This document shows, piece by piece, positions 21,016 through 43,995 of a stretch of 64,000 bases of DNA (its first letter is position 1; each line of letters begins with the position of its first letter). Position numbers and translations under genes: made by a program. Below the pieces are notes generated by a model, which saw only the letters and a program-made list of their open reading frames with translations, made no database searches and was not told the DNA's origin. The stretch is taken from contig CAMZMU010000069.1 in the NCBI GenBank assembly GCA_947311845.1, forward strand, positions 7,342,629 to 7,406,628, read 5' to 3'. Source of the stretch: Poa pratensis. Its lineage: Eukaryota > Streptophyta > Magnoliopsida > Poales > Poaceae.

Positions 21016-22762
21016 TGTTAGAGTACAATACGTATAGCTATTGAAGTATTCTAGAGTTAGGTTACGACTTGCCTTGTACTCCAATCCTCTACCCCTTTGT
21101 ATCTCTATATAAACCCCACAAGGGGTCTAAGCAATAACACAACAAATACTAGGATTCAACAATTTTACATGGTATCAGAGCGATTAGTCTCATGACGCCG
21201 ATCTTAGGTTTCTCCACCACTTCCGCATCGCGCCGCCCCGGGGAGATTAATCTCCTCTCCCGAGGGCGCGGCACCCGGTCTAGATCAAAGATCTGATCGG
21301 TTCTTTAGATTAGATTAGATCAAATTTCGAATTTCCGAGTATATTAGATCCAGTTTAGCCCGATAAATCTCTAGATCTCCACGACCCCAAAATCCGGTAA
21401 GAAACAGTGCAAATTGGTGCGTGTCAAGATCGACGCCGGAGACTCGAAGCGTCGCACCATCGCCACGCAGCAGGGGCACGACGGCAAGCAGCAGGCCACG
21501 CGTCTTCATCATGCACACGGCATCGTCCGGCCTTAGAGCCTGCGCCACATCGCGGGGCAGCGCTGGGAGCCGGCCGTGTATGTTGATAGTGGGCCAGGCC
21601 ATCAAGAACGTGGTGTCCTTTTCCAGAATATGCGATGAGTCTTGAAGAAAATAAAGGAGCACGGTATGCTAATCCTGATTGCTCTCTTCACATGGACGTG
21701 CATGCAAGGTCTACATCCAGCAGCGTCACGACTCCAAAGCCGCAGCTACGAGCTGTTCAGACTCCCAGGCAAATCCACGAGCAACCGCATCAAAAGCCAG
21801 ACTACACCGACGATCACGACACGCTGATGTACCTATACGTCTTCAACATCACCGACCGATCTGCACTGCATCGAACTTGAACTACACCAAGCCGAACATC
21901 TACATCAAGATGTACGACTACATCAACACCTTCGTCGAGTTCTACATCGCCAACACAATCATTGCCAAAGTCTATATCCACGTGGTCTTTTCTTGCCGCC
22001 GCTACACAAAAACCCGCCGCCGCCGCAGATCCCTGCCGTCGCCGCACAATAACCCAAAAAACCCGCCGCCGCCGTAGATCCTTGCCGTCGCCGCACAAAA
22101 ACCCGCCGCCGTCGCAAATCCCTGCCACCGCCGCACAATGAACCAACAACCCGCCGCCGCCGCAGATCTCTGCCGTCGCCGCAAAAAAAAAACCCGCCGC
22201 CGCCGCACTATGACCAAGATTCTTGCCGCCGCCGCAAATCCTTTGCCGCCGCGGCACAAAACCTAAGACACATAAGACACTACGACCAACACCGCGCAAT
22301 TTTTTTTTTGCGCCGGAGGCTACAACAACCACAACCACGACTACGACAACATCGACCACGGCTACATCACGCCCGGCTATCTCGACATCAACATCACGAA
22401 CAACGTCTACAGCAACTCAAGAACTCCAGTCAACAGCGCCTGCATCATCACTTGCGTCCACGCCACTCCCGCTGTGACTGCGGGAGGGAGGAGAGGAAGA
22501 ACATCAGAGACGTAGTTGATGATGATGGAGAGGAGGAAGCGATGGAAGCGCAAGAGTTCAAATCCAGTCGCCATCGTTCGTTTCACTCCCGCTACGACTG
22601 AGGGGGAATGTTAGAGTACGATACGTATAGCTATTGGAGTATTCTAGAGTTAGGTTACGACTTGCCTTGTATTTCAATCCTCTACCCCTTTGTACCTCTA
22701 TATAAACCCCACAAGGGGTCCAAGCAATAACACAACAAATACTAGGATTCAACAATTTTACA
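21016..22762 (+). mobile_element. complete short non-autonomous LTR retrotransposon (1,747 bp)
   Basis: Two 154-bp direct repeats, 21016-21169 and 22609-22762, begin TGTTAGAGTAC and end TTTTACA. They are flanked by the 5-bp target duplication TATGT (21011-21015 and 22763-22767). A primer binding site TGGTATCAGAGC (21170-21181, complementary to initiator Met-tRNA) follows the left LTR, and a polypurine tract GAGGGGGAA (22600-22608) precedes the right one. The LTRs differ at six positions, all transitions. The 1.4-kb interior has no gag or pol domain; the long frames there are GC-repeat artefacts. The element is therefore trans-dependent, similar in plan to TRIM/SMART-like elements but larger. 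Confidence 0.95.
21995..22262. repeat. CCGCCG-rich minisatellite inside the small LTR element
   Basis: At least six imperfect units are built as ACCCGCCGCCGCCGCAGATC followed by CTTGCCGTCGCCGCACAA. The units vary in length (about 35-60 bp). Confidence 0.8.
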
Positions 22763-22767
22763 TATGT

Positions 22768-23072
22768 TCGTTGTTCTCACCTAGCTACTAAACCGTAGGG
22801 AGATGTTCATATAGTTGAAATAGCCCATTCCAGCACATCTTCCGAGAACAACCAACATATACCGAAAAGAAACGATTCTTCTCTGTCTGGTGTGATGGGA
22901 GTTATAGGACAACGAGCATGCATGCGATTTAGAGTTATAGGCAAAGTATAATAGGACTCACTATGCTTGGCTGGGCTAAACTCAAGTCCTGTTTTTCAAA
23001 CATAACAGAGAAGTTCAACATGCATTCTGTTTGTTTGCAAGGTCACTGTGATTTGTGAAAACTGAAAACCCT
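22768..23072. other. short spacer between two retroelements
   Basis: No coding region or repeat is recognised. This was continuous with the sequence left of 21015 before the small LTR element inserted. Confidence 0.4.
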
Positions 23073-24168
23073 GTCAAAGTACGTAACGGAACCGATGCCT
23101 CTCCGAGGCTCGGGGTATGTGTTAATATAGGGTAGGAAAACATGCCCCTACCGAGGCTTACAATGTACGTATATGTGTCGGTATACTATACCATACACAA
23201 TACATATGTATACATGAAATACATTCTAATAACCCCCTTAATCTAAATTTGGGAAAGATCTAGATTACGCCTAAACTCATGAAGATTTCTGATAGGAAAT
23301 GCCTTAGTAAAACCATCTGCAACCTGATCCTTGCTTGAGATAATATCTAACTTCTTGTCTGCAACTCGTTCACGAACAAAATGGAAATCAATCTCAATAT
23401 GTTTAGTACGTGCATGAAAGACTGGATTTACAGAAAGATATGTTGCCCCAAGGTTGTCACACCATAGGCAAGGTTTCTCCTTTAACTTAACTCCAAGCTC
23501 ATTAAGAAGTGCTTCAACCCATATTAGCTCTCTAGTGGCATTAGCTAATGCCTTGTATTCAGCTTCCGTGTTTGATCATGAAACTGTAGCTTGTTTTCTA
23601 GTACTCCAAGAGACCAAATTTGGCCCTATAAATATTGCAAACCCTCCAGTTGAACGTCTATCATCAAGACAACCAGCCCAGTCTGCATCTGACAAAGCAC
23701 TCAATAATGTAGAGGAAGATGGCTGTAAAGGTTATACCAATTTTGATTGTTTCCTTGACATATCTCAAAATTCTTTTTACAGCCATCCAATGAGCATTTG
23801 TGGGAACATGAAGATACTGACAAAGGTTATTAACAGAATAAGACAGATCTGGCTGAGTGAGAGTGAGATATTGTAGAGCACCAACAATGCTACGGCATCT
23901 TGTACTATCTTTAGGACCAAGAGGATTTCCTGTATTAAGAGAGAGAGAGGATATGTCGTGGACAAGGGGTGTAGACACAGACTTGGATTGATGCATGTCA
24001 ACTTTATCAAGTAACTCCGAGGCATATTTTTCATGTGTCAGAAGAAATCCATTTCGTATTTTCTTTACCTCTATTCCCAAAAAGAAATGTAGCTCTCCAA
24101 GATCCTTGATGGCAAAGTTTTCATCTAAATCTCGAAGTAAGGCAGAAATAGCATGACCTGAAGAACTT
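23073..24168 (-). mobile_element. truncated Ty1/copia element: 3' pol and LTR remnant
   Basis: Minus-strand reading from 24168 gives the end of a copia reverse transcriptase (D-L-G-E-L-H-F-F-L-G-I-E-V, then L-T-H-E-K-Y-A-S-E-L-L), then R-S-I-V-G-A-L-Q-Y-L-T-L-T-Q-P-D-L-S and the RNase H part ([15 protein letters not shown]). There is at least one frameshift near 23700 and an in-frame stop near 23580. A TAAGGGGG polypurine tract lies at about 23233-23240. The 159-bp segment 23231-23073 that follows is LTR-like, with its expected CA/TG end mutated. The 5' part of the element is missing; the break at about 24168 is abrupt. Confidence 0.8.
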
Positions 24169-24169
24169 T

Positions 24170-25270
24170 GCTAGCCTAAAACTCTGTAGTAAGCGGGAAT
24201 GCTGCTTGTGCATCCAAAACCCTGAGCCAAAATCCATGCCATCTGTGTCCACCATACCTACCTATATGTGGTATTTTCCTGTCACTCCAAGTAAATTTGT
24301 CATGTGCTACCTTTAAAATATTCAAAATACTTCTTATTTGTGCCACTGTTTTCAGCTCATGAGGAAGTAGTAGTTGGGTTTGTTATCTTCTATGCTAAAT
24401 AAAGTTTACCCTGACTTGCAAGCTTCATCTGCTTATCTATAATTTTGCAAAGAGCTGGTTAGACCATTGTAATCAAGTAAAGTAATAAAATAGACACTCC
24501 TCCATGGATAAGTTGATTGATTGGCAGGCACCAGAGGATTCGGTTAGCCATGGTTTGTGTAAGCAAGGGTGGGGAGGAGTGTCAAAATATATATATAAAG
24601 TATAAAATATAATATTTCAGAACCGCTCTCAAACTTGTTCAGTATGGAAGACAACAAGAACTCTATTACCATTCGTTGACGTTAGCAACCACCTCTTAAA
24701 ACAATTTTTGCCTCTATTTTCAAAAACTAAAAAGCTTTAGCACATGATGTAATCCCTGCTTCCCTCTGCGAAGGGCCTTTCTTTTACTTTTATGTTGAGT
24801 CAGTTTTCCCATTCCTACCTTTTTCTCCACAATCAAACACTAGTGTCAACTTTGGTACAATAATGTTTATATGCTATCATTATGACTAACTATGATGCTT
24901 TGTGTTGACAATATCCATGAGATAAATATGTTGAAAGTTGAAGTAAATGCTGAAACTTAAATCTTCCTTTGTGTTGGTCAAACACTTTTGATTAGAAAAT
25001 GTTGCTTGGTGAGCTAACTTTTATGTCAAGTCTTGTAGCTCCATGTCTCCAAAATACTATTCATGAAAGGTTTTTATTTGGATGATGCAACTGGCTTACA
25101 CATTGTTTACTTTATATCAACTATAGACAATTGTTTTGGATCACTTCATTCAGTTCATGTGCTTTACATTACTATTCGATCAAGATTGTGTTGGTAGCAT
25201 GTCACTCCAAAAATTATCTTTGTTATCATTTACCTACCCAAGGACGAGCAGGAATTAAGCTTGGGGATGC
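24170..25270 (+). mobile_element. 3' internal region of an LTR retrotransposon
   Basis: Non-coding AT-rich sequence ends in a polypurine tract AAGCTTGGGGATGC directly before the LTR at 25271. I recognise it as the 3' untranslated interior of a Triticeae LTR family. It is cut on the left at the copia fragment. Confidence 0.6.
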
Positions 25271-26770
25271 TGATACGTCTCAAACGTATCTATAATTTTT
25301 GATGTTCCATGCTTGTTTTATAACAATGCCACATGGTTTTATTATAGTTTTATATCATTTTGGTGCATTTTCTGGAACTAACCTATTAACAAGATGCCCA
25401 GTGCCAGTTCCTGTTTTCTGCTGTCTTTTTGTTTCAGAAAAGCTAGTCGGGAAATATTCTCAGAATTGGACGAAACTTTACGGAGATTTATTTTTCACCG
25501 GAACGAAGACTGCGCCCGAAGGGCAGCTGCAGGGGGACCCACAACCCCTAGATGACCCCCCCCCGGCGCAGCCAGAGGTGGGGCCACACCGGGGTGGTGT
25601 CTGGATGCCTCGGTGACCGCCTTACCCCCTCGACCTAAAACTCACGGGCCCCGAATAGACTTTTTCCAGAAATGACTCCGAGCTCCGCTGCCATCAAACC
25701 CTAGTTTCGGGGGTCAGAAGGTCCTGTTCCGGCACCCTGCCGGGACGGGGATTGACCCCCGAAGCCATCTCCATCGACCACGCCGCCTCCATGATGGTCT
25801 GTGAGTAGTTCCCCCATGGACTACGGGTTCTAGCTGTAGCTAGTTGATAATCTCTCTCCCATGTTCTTCAATACAATGATCTCATGAGCTACCTTACATA
25901 ATTGAGATCCATCTGATGTAATCGGTGTTGTGTTTGTTGGGATCCGATGAATTGTTACATTATGATCAGTCTATCCATTATGTTTGTGAATTATTGTTGT
26001 TGTAATCTTATTGTATTTATTGCTTGTCACTAGTGCACGAGTGGCATGATCTTAGATTTAATCTCTTTTATTGTTGCTTAGATTGTATCTACAAGTTGTA
26101 TGCACCTGTTACTGTCCGGAACCTGAGGCCCCAAAGTGACAACAATTGGGACAACCGGAGAGGATGGCTTTGACATGAGGATCACATGTTTTCACTAAGT
26201 GTTAGTGCTTTGCTTCAGTGCTCTATTAAAAGGAGTACCTTAATTACCAGTAGGTTCCATGATTGGCCCCGCTGAAAATGGGCTGGTTGGACAAAAGATG
26301 TCATGCATGTTTCTTATTACAAGCATGTATGACTATATATGGAAAACATGCCTACCTATGATTTATAGACTGGATGTTCTGTCTTAAGGTAGTTTTAATT
26401 CTGTCAATTGCCCAACTGTAATTTGTTCACCCAACACATGCTCTTTTGTTTGGAGAGTTACCTCTAGTGAAGCTGGGAACCCTGGTCCACCGTTCATCAA
26501 ATACGTTCCAGTCAACACACCACCAACTATTTTCTGGCGCCATTGTCACTGCTGTTACTTTTGTTGCTGCTACTTTACTGTTACTATTGCTCTCAAGTTA
26601 CTGCTGCTTTCACGTCACTTGTGTTACTAGTGCTTTTCCAGGTGTGGCTGAATTGACAACTCAGCTGCTAAACCTTATAAGTATTCTTTGGCTCCCTTGT
26701 GTTGAATCAATAAATTTAGGTTTTACTTCCCTCGAAGACTGTTGTGATCCCCTACACTTGTGTGTTATCA
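25271..26770 (+). repeat. LTR (1.5 kb), TGATACGTCTC family
   Basis: It begins TGATACGTCTCAAACGTATC and ends TACACTTGTGTGTTATCA, giving the inverted ends TGAT...ATCA. A polypurine tract lies immediately upstream, so this is the 3' LTR. It abuts an ATG-bearing transposase relic, so the element probably inserted in or beside a Harbinger transposon. Confidence 0.75.
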
Positions 26771-27948
26771 ATGGCCGCGATGATGAGCATCCTTGAAGAA
26801 GTGGAGAAGAGGGACGAGCGTGTCCTCGATGTCAGGGGATCAATAAAAGGAGAATAATTGTGCCCCGTGATCGGATCAAGGGCCCCCATGATCACTACAG
26901 GACTACTTCAACCCCAATCCGGTCTTCCACGCGGATTTTTTCCGTCGGTGCTTCCGGATGAGCTCAAGGTTGTTCCGGCGCTTAGAGGAATAAGTAACAA
27001 AATTCGATGACTACTTCTCGTTGAAGAAACATTGTTGCAGAAAACTTTCATTCTCTCCTATGCAGAAATGCACTGCCGCTTTGAGGATGCTTGCTTATGG
27101 TAAAGTTGCGGATGTCGTTGATGAGTATGTTCGGATGGGAGAGAGCACATGAATTGGGTCTATGGTCAAATTCGCATACAATGTGGTGAAGATAATCAGA
27201 CCGGAATATCTAAGAGAACCCAATGTCGAGGACATGGAGAAGCTATTGGCCATTGGAGCATCAAGAGGATTTTCAGGTGTGCTTGGTTCCGTGGATTGCA
27301 TGCATTGGCAATAGAAGAAGTCACTGCAAAGAGGCCACGATCATACTTTAAACAGTGGCGTCAAAGGACTTGTGGATTTGGTATTTTTTTTGGCATGCCT
27401 GGTTCACACAATGATATTAATGTGCTTCTGCGATCTCCAGTGTTCAAGAGACTTTGCGATGGGGATGATCCACCATGCAACTACACTGTCAATGGATATG
27501 ACTACACCATGAGATACTATCTTGCCGATGGTATATATCCTCAATGGGCAGCATTTGTGAAGACTATAAGTAATACGGTAGGTCATAAAAGAATCCAATT
27601 TGAAGCTGCACAAGAATCTGCTAGGAAAGATGTTGAGAGGGCATTTGGAGTGCTCCAAACTCGTTGGGGTATTGTTCGTGGAGCTGCAATGATGTGGAAC
27701 AAACATTGTGGCAGGTGATAACTTGTTGTGTAATTTTTCACAACATGATTGTGGAGGATGAGGGAGAAGGCACAGCCCGCATGAATGATTTTGAGAAGCC
27801 CGGAGAACATGTGTGCCTCTCGGAACAAGATGTATAACATGTTCTGAACTTTCTTGAGATGCACCGCCAACTTCGAGAACAACAAGCGCATGTCCAACTA
27901 CTCAATGATCTCATGGACCATATGTGGAGATTCACTAGAAATCAGTGA
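26771..27948 (+). pseudogene. PIF/Harbinger transposase, decayed
   Basis: Fragments in several frames line up with a plant Harbinger DDE transposase. They are an N-terminal I-L-E-E-V-E-K-R-D-E-R-V piece, a F-F-R-R-C-F-R-M-S stretch, R-M-L-A-Y-G, G-S-V-D-C-M-H-W-Q (first Asp, about 27283-27310), F-G-M-P-G-S-H-N-D-I-N-V-L (second Asp) and K-D-V-E-R-A-F-G-V-L-Q (Glu), ending D-H-M-W-R-F-T-R-N before TGA at 27948. Frameshifts and stops occur near 26855, 26985, 27150 and 27312, and around 27715. The catalytic triad is still visible but no complete protein can be made. Confidence 0.85.
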
Positions 27949-28086
27949 ATTTAAATTTGAATTTGGCACTATTAAGAATACTAGGAAAATTAGCGCGGCG
28001 GCACGCCGCGCCTGTGGTGTTAATTTTGCTGCATAGTTTGAAGTGTATTTTATGACGGTATGTAACTCCAAATATTTAGCAAATTG

Positions 28087-29040
28087 AAATGTTCAAAAAT
28101 GCTTGTATGTTTCCATAAATTTTTAAGTTAACTCCATATTTAGGAAAATGCATTAAGTGAGTATCTATCAAATTTAAATCCATAATTAGATGAAGTTCAT
28201 TTAGATTATGTAAAAATATTAATCAAATTGAAATGTTCAAATATGTTTGTATTTTGCCATAAATAGGTAGTTTTATTTTTCTGAGCATGTTGATATATTC
28301 TAGAGTATCTCTAAATTTTTAGCAAATTAGAATGTTCAACTATGTTTCTATTTTCTCATTAATATTTAGTTTAAATACATAATTAGTGGAAATACATATT
28401 TTTTGAATTTGATTCCACAGTTAGGAAAAGTTCATTTATATTGCATCCAAATATTGACCAAATTGAAATATTCAAATATGTTTGTATTTTGCCATAAATA
28501 GTTAGCATTAATTTTTTCCTGAGCATTTTTTATGTATTGTAGAGAATATCTAAATATCTAGCAAATTGGAATGTTCTAATATGTTTGTATTTTGCTATGA
28601 ATATTTAAATGTAGTTAGAGAAAATGCATTTAAATTATCTCCAAAATATTTATATTTCTGAGCATGTTGATATATTTTAGGGTATCTCTAAATTTTTAGC
28701 AAATCGAAATGTTCAACTGTGCCCCTATTTTCCCATAAGTACGTATTTAGTAGAAATGCACATTTTTTGGATTTTATTCCACAATTAGGGAAAGTTCATT
28801 TATATTGCATCCAAATATTGACCAAATTGAAACGTTCAAATCTGTTTGTATTTTGCCATAATTAGTTAGCATTTATTTTTTGAGCATTTTTTGATACATT
28901 TAAAAAATATCCAAATATCTAGCAAGTTGAAATGTTCAAATGTGTTTGTATTTTGCTATAAATATTTAACTCTAATTAGATAAAATACATTTAAATTTTC
29001 TCCAAATATTTACCAAATTTAAATATACAAATTTGTTTGT
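28087..29040 (+). repeat. AT-rich array with alternating 100/140-bp periods
   Basis: The landmark AAATGTTCAA (or one-base variants) recurs at 28087, 28231, 28330, 28466, 28569, 28707, 28830, 28930 and 29021. Spacings are 144, 99, 136, 103, 138, 123, 100 and 91, followed each time by TGTTTGTATTTT.CCATAA. The pattern implies a dimeric unit of about 240 bp. Confidence 0.8.
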
Positions 29041-29272
29041 TTTTTAGCATAAGTAGTTAGCATGTATTTTTATGAACGTTTTGATATATTATTCATATTT
29101 TCCTGATGGATATATTCAGAGATATTGATTTTTGAATGTTTTTCATTTTTTCTGAAAATTGTTTAAATAAACCGGTCCCACCTGTCAGGGATTTAACATT
29201 TTCTTAAAATGTTTCCGGGAAGGGAAAATCCTGGCAGGCCGGGCCCACTCTGATGTCGTGATGACGTCATCA

Positions 29273-29475
29273 ACGGCGATGACCGCGTCGTTGCGAAAAG
29301 GTCCCTAGATTGTCCGGTAATTGCAAAATAAGTCCCTCTTGATCACGGCGATGACCGCGTCGTTGCGAAAAGGTTCCTGGGTTGTCCGATAATTGCAAAT
29401 AAGTCCCTCCAACGGTCGGGACGGCGATGACCGCGTCGTTGCGAAAATGTACCTGTACTTTCCGAAAATTGTGGG
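29273..29475 (+). repeat. three tandem copies of a 72-76-bp GC-rich unit
   Basis: ACGGCGATGACCGCGTCGTT starts at 29273, 29345 and 29421. Each is followed by GCGAAAA.GT.CCT..., TGTCCG.TAATTGCAAA and AAGTCCCTC, the third copy diverging at its end. A perfect TGACGTCA palindrome (29262-29269) lies just before the first copy. Confidence 0.9.
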
Positions 29476-30455
29476 CCGTCGGATCCGCGATCGAAGGCGC
29501 GGAGCGGGACGCGCACTGTAGATCGCGCCCCTGTTGATAATTTAGTAAACGTAACATTTGATAGGACAATTTTGTCGAACGTTTGATGAAAAAGCTACCT
29601 GATAACAATTTAGTTCCAGTAAGAGATATAGCCGTGTCTACACGCGGCGCCACCGTCGTGTAATTGTTCTAAAACATGTATATAGCAATATATAAATAAT
29701 ACCGAGAAGGCGATCTGGTACATAAAAGAAAAAATTAGCCAAGCACGTTTTTGCTGGTTTAGTTTATACGATGTGCCGCCGCGCCCGTTGTGATTCGAAA
29801 TTTTGAAATCCGTTAGAATTTGTCTTTTTTGCGTAGCTAAAAATACAACGAATTTGAAGATTAGAGAGAAATATGTATAGGTCCGGCGAAATAAAAAGGT
29901 TAAAATATGAAAGTTGTTTGGAAGGATGATATCCGTCTACTCGTGAAAGTAAAATTCAAACGGATGTCCGAGCGCGATGAATTTCACAAAATTCGTCAGA
30001 TGTTTTTGCGAGCTTGGATCCAAAATTATGTAGTTAGAGTCGACCGAATTCGAAACCGATTACGGGAATGGAACGTACTCGTCGACGCGCATATATTTCA
30101 TGTATGTAATTTTTGGAAAACGTGGGATTTTTTCAAAAAAAAACCCGCATTGTAGCTGCTATAGTGCGCGGGGTACTTAGAAGCGCGGGGCACTGTAGGT
30201 AAACAGTGGTGCGTCGACGTGGCCAAGCGGAGCAGCCGCTGAAACGGAGCGGCATTATATATAGATAGATTTTTTATGTATTTTTATGCACTCTGAATAA
30301 TTTTATCAATGATTAGACTATGTTTTATGTTCATTTGAATAATCATAAGATGGACGTGCATGGCTTGCATGGATTTGGGATTTGCGATGTATGATTGGAA
30401 GGACACACATTTGGGCGATGTCCGGGCTCGCCCATTCCGGTTGGAGATGCTCTTA

Positions 30456-30950
30456 TGAACATTTTTTGAAACCGTGAACAATGTTTTCTCAAATTCCGAA
30501 ATATATTTGAGAATTTATTAACATACCTTGTAATTTATTTAAATCTATAATGTTTTATTTAAAATTCTATTTTTTCATCAAATGTTCATATGAAAATTAA
30601 AATAATGAGCAAAAACAAATATAGAAATATAAACAAGAAAGAAAGGAATAATAATAAAAAAATAAAGACGAGGCAAGAGGCCCAATCCAAGGCCTGGACA
30701 GTGGCCCAACCCTCAGTAAGAGCCAACCCAAATCGCCATTCTTCCGTGCAGCCGCCGTGGCCCTGTTCTCTCCCGGCGCCGCTGCCGTGCACGACCAGCC
30801 GCCGCCGCCGCAACTAGGACACCCTTATCAACCATTGCGCCGTCACACACGGCAGCACACCCTATAATCCACCATCCCGCCGCCGCATGCGCGAACCCGG
30901 TACCTAGCCTGCTCGCGGATCCCTCGTCGTTTCGCCCGACGCCACCCGCG
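30456..30950 (+). promoter_or_regulatory. promoter and 5' UTR region of the AAA-ATPase gene
   Basis: It begins right after the Harbinger end. It contains AGGCCCA (30678-30684) and TGGCCCA (30702-30708), which are TGGGCC/T site II elements on the minus strand. They are often found upstream of plant genes for mitochondrial and growth functions. No clear TATA box is seen near 30800, consistent with a TATA-less housekeeping promoter. Confidence 0.5.
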
Positions 30951-42454
<11,504 letters not shown>

Positions 42455-42570
42455 CATGTTGCACGAAGGTGGCAGCACGAGTAAATCACCATTTGGGTTT
42501 GGCAGATAATATGTTGCGAAGATGGCAGCAGGAGTGGATCCACCATTGGGTTGGGCAGCTAACATGTTCC

Positions 42571-43012
42571 GGTAGCGATTTTCCCACATTGCATCGTCTG
42601 TAATACCAATGTGCTCCTATTTAGCTGTAGGGAACCAAATCAGCGATAGCGCTGTTCCGTTCTCAGCTTTGATAACCGCCTTTTTTTTTTTTGCCTGTAG
42701 CAGCTTCCAATCTTGCTGCCAGTTCTCTGCATTTTTGTACTCACCCTAGAGCCTATTTGAGCAGTGGTGCTATGGCCCTGCGACGAGAAACAGAGTTTCC
42801 TGAGCCTGCTTATAGACAGCGTCCCCAGCTGATGTGTGATCAAACTGTAAATAGCTCCCAGAAATTTTGCCCAGAACAGCTGACAGTGTACACCATCTCA
42901 AAAATAAGTTTCATATTCTGTCGTTTAGGCGTAATTGTTTACTACGATTGAATAATGTTTTATGCACAGTTATCTGTTCGAGTGAAGCAGTGTTTCTTCG
43001 GGAAAGTGCTTT
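42571..43012 (+). other. 3' UTR and downstream spacer of the AAA-ATPase gene
   Basis: It contains a poly-T run (about 42681-42692) and AT-rich sequence with AATAATGTTTT (about 42950), a possible polyadenylation signal. No other gene is seen. Confidence 0.45.
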
Positions 43013-43423
43013 GTGCACCCGAGCTCCAGTGATCCCACACATTTAAAAAAAATTAAAAAACATATTTAAAAGTTTTAAAAAAATCTGAAAAAAATCATGC
43101 ATGTTCCTACTGATATATTATATAATCGTGTAAAATCTCAATGCAAAATACTTTACGATCTGATCTAATAAAAAGACAAATGTGTGAGCTACACAAAAAA
43201 GACAAAGTTGAAATTTTGAAACTTTATATTGTTCACTATACTCAGATCTGCACATTTGTCTTTTTTATTAGATCAGATCGTAAAGTATTTTGCATTGATA
43301 TTTTACACGTTTGTAGGAAATATCAATAGGAACATGCATGATTTTTTTCAGATTTTTTTGAAACATTTAAATATGTTTTTTTAATTTTTTGAAATTGATA
43401 GGATCACTGGAGCTCGGGTGCAC
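43013..43423. mobile_element. foldback MITE (411 bp)
   Basis: The two halves form a nearly complete hairpin. The left end GTGCACCCGAGCTCCAGTGATC pairs with the right end GATCACTGGAGCTCGGGTGCAC. AATCATGCATGTTCCTA and TAGGAACATGCATGATT pair further in, and the GATCTGATCTAAT and ATTAGATCAGATC arms surround the centre. It has no coding capacity. No convincing target duplication was found, so the superfamily is undecided. Confidence 0.9.
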
Positions 43424-43995
43424 CAAATCTCCACTCTTCTGTTTCTTCTTATTTTCTTGTGTTTGATACTTTTGTTGCTGTCGTTGTTTCGCTGTCGCTT
43501 CTTAACCGCCTGGGTGTATTGTTTTGGGTCGGTTTTGTGCCCGGCAAGAGCAGCCACTTGGCACATTTGTCCCGTTGTGACTCCGGTCTTTAGCCGGCAA
43601 GTGTAGAAGTTGTGGTAAAGTGCAAGGCCCCGTCTGCGTGCACACGAACTTGACCAGTATGTATCTCCGCAGAAGAGTTTACCAAGTCGCAAAAGATGAC
43701 CCGTGAAATTGCTGGTGAAGGCGTGGGTGAACCATTCCTACGCGGGGATGAACTATGACCATTCCTACTATGCAAAGATCCATCGCTACAAAACCAGAGA
43801 CAAACAAAACACACCATTCCTGTCACTCGAAAGAGAAATAGCAGCAGACATCCCCGATACAAATCCGTGGCTATGCCTAAGTTTGTTATGATTGGAAATC
43901 TGCAGATTGTCTGCATGGGTGCTAGGATTGGATCAAGCTTTAGTTTACGAGAGTTGCTATCAGAAAAATAAAACAAATCACAATTAGTAGTATAA
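43424..43995. other. spacer, nothing recognised
   Basis: Unique-looking sequence with short frames on both strands and no domain or repeat that I can identify. Confidence 0.4.

Larger units (their letters stand above)
27964..30277. other. unclassified insertion within the Harbinger 3' region
   Basis: It begins with a GC-rich palindromic patch (GGCGGCACGCCGCGCC, about 27995) and ends at a GC-rich patch followed by ATATATAGATAGA (about 30258-30270). Between them lie an AT-rich array (28087-29040), three GC-rich 72-76-bp repeats (29273-29475) and a frame of 82 codons (29907-30155) with no recognised domain. No terminal repeats or target duplication were found, so the class is unknown. Confidence 0.4.
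26771..30452 (+). mobile_element. PIF/Harbinger element interrupted by an insertion
   Basis: The transposase relic (26771-27948) and a 3' end at 30278-30452 belong together. The right end reads GGAGATGCTC followed by TTA, the classic Harbinger terminal repeat and target triplet. About 2.3 kb of unrelated AT-rich and repeat sequence separates them. The 5' end has been lost to the LTR element at 25271-26770. Confidence 0.6.

Noticed and set aside
21814..22359. 181-codon minus-strand frame rich in Val and Gly
   Set aside because: It is produced by the CCGCCG/GTC repeats of the small LTR element and has no domain or coding bias.
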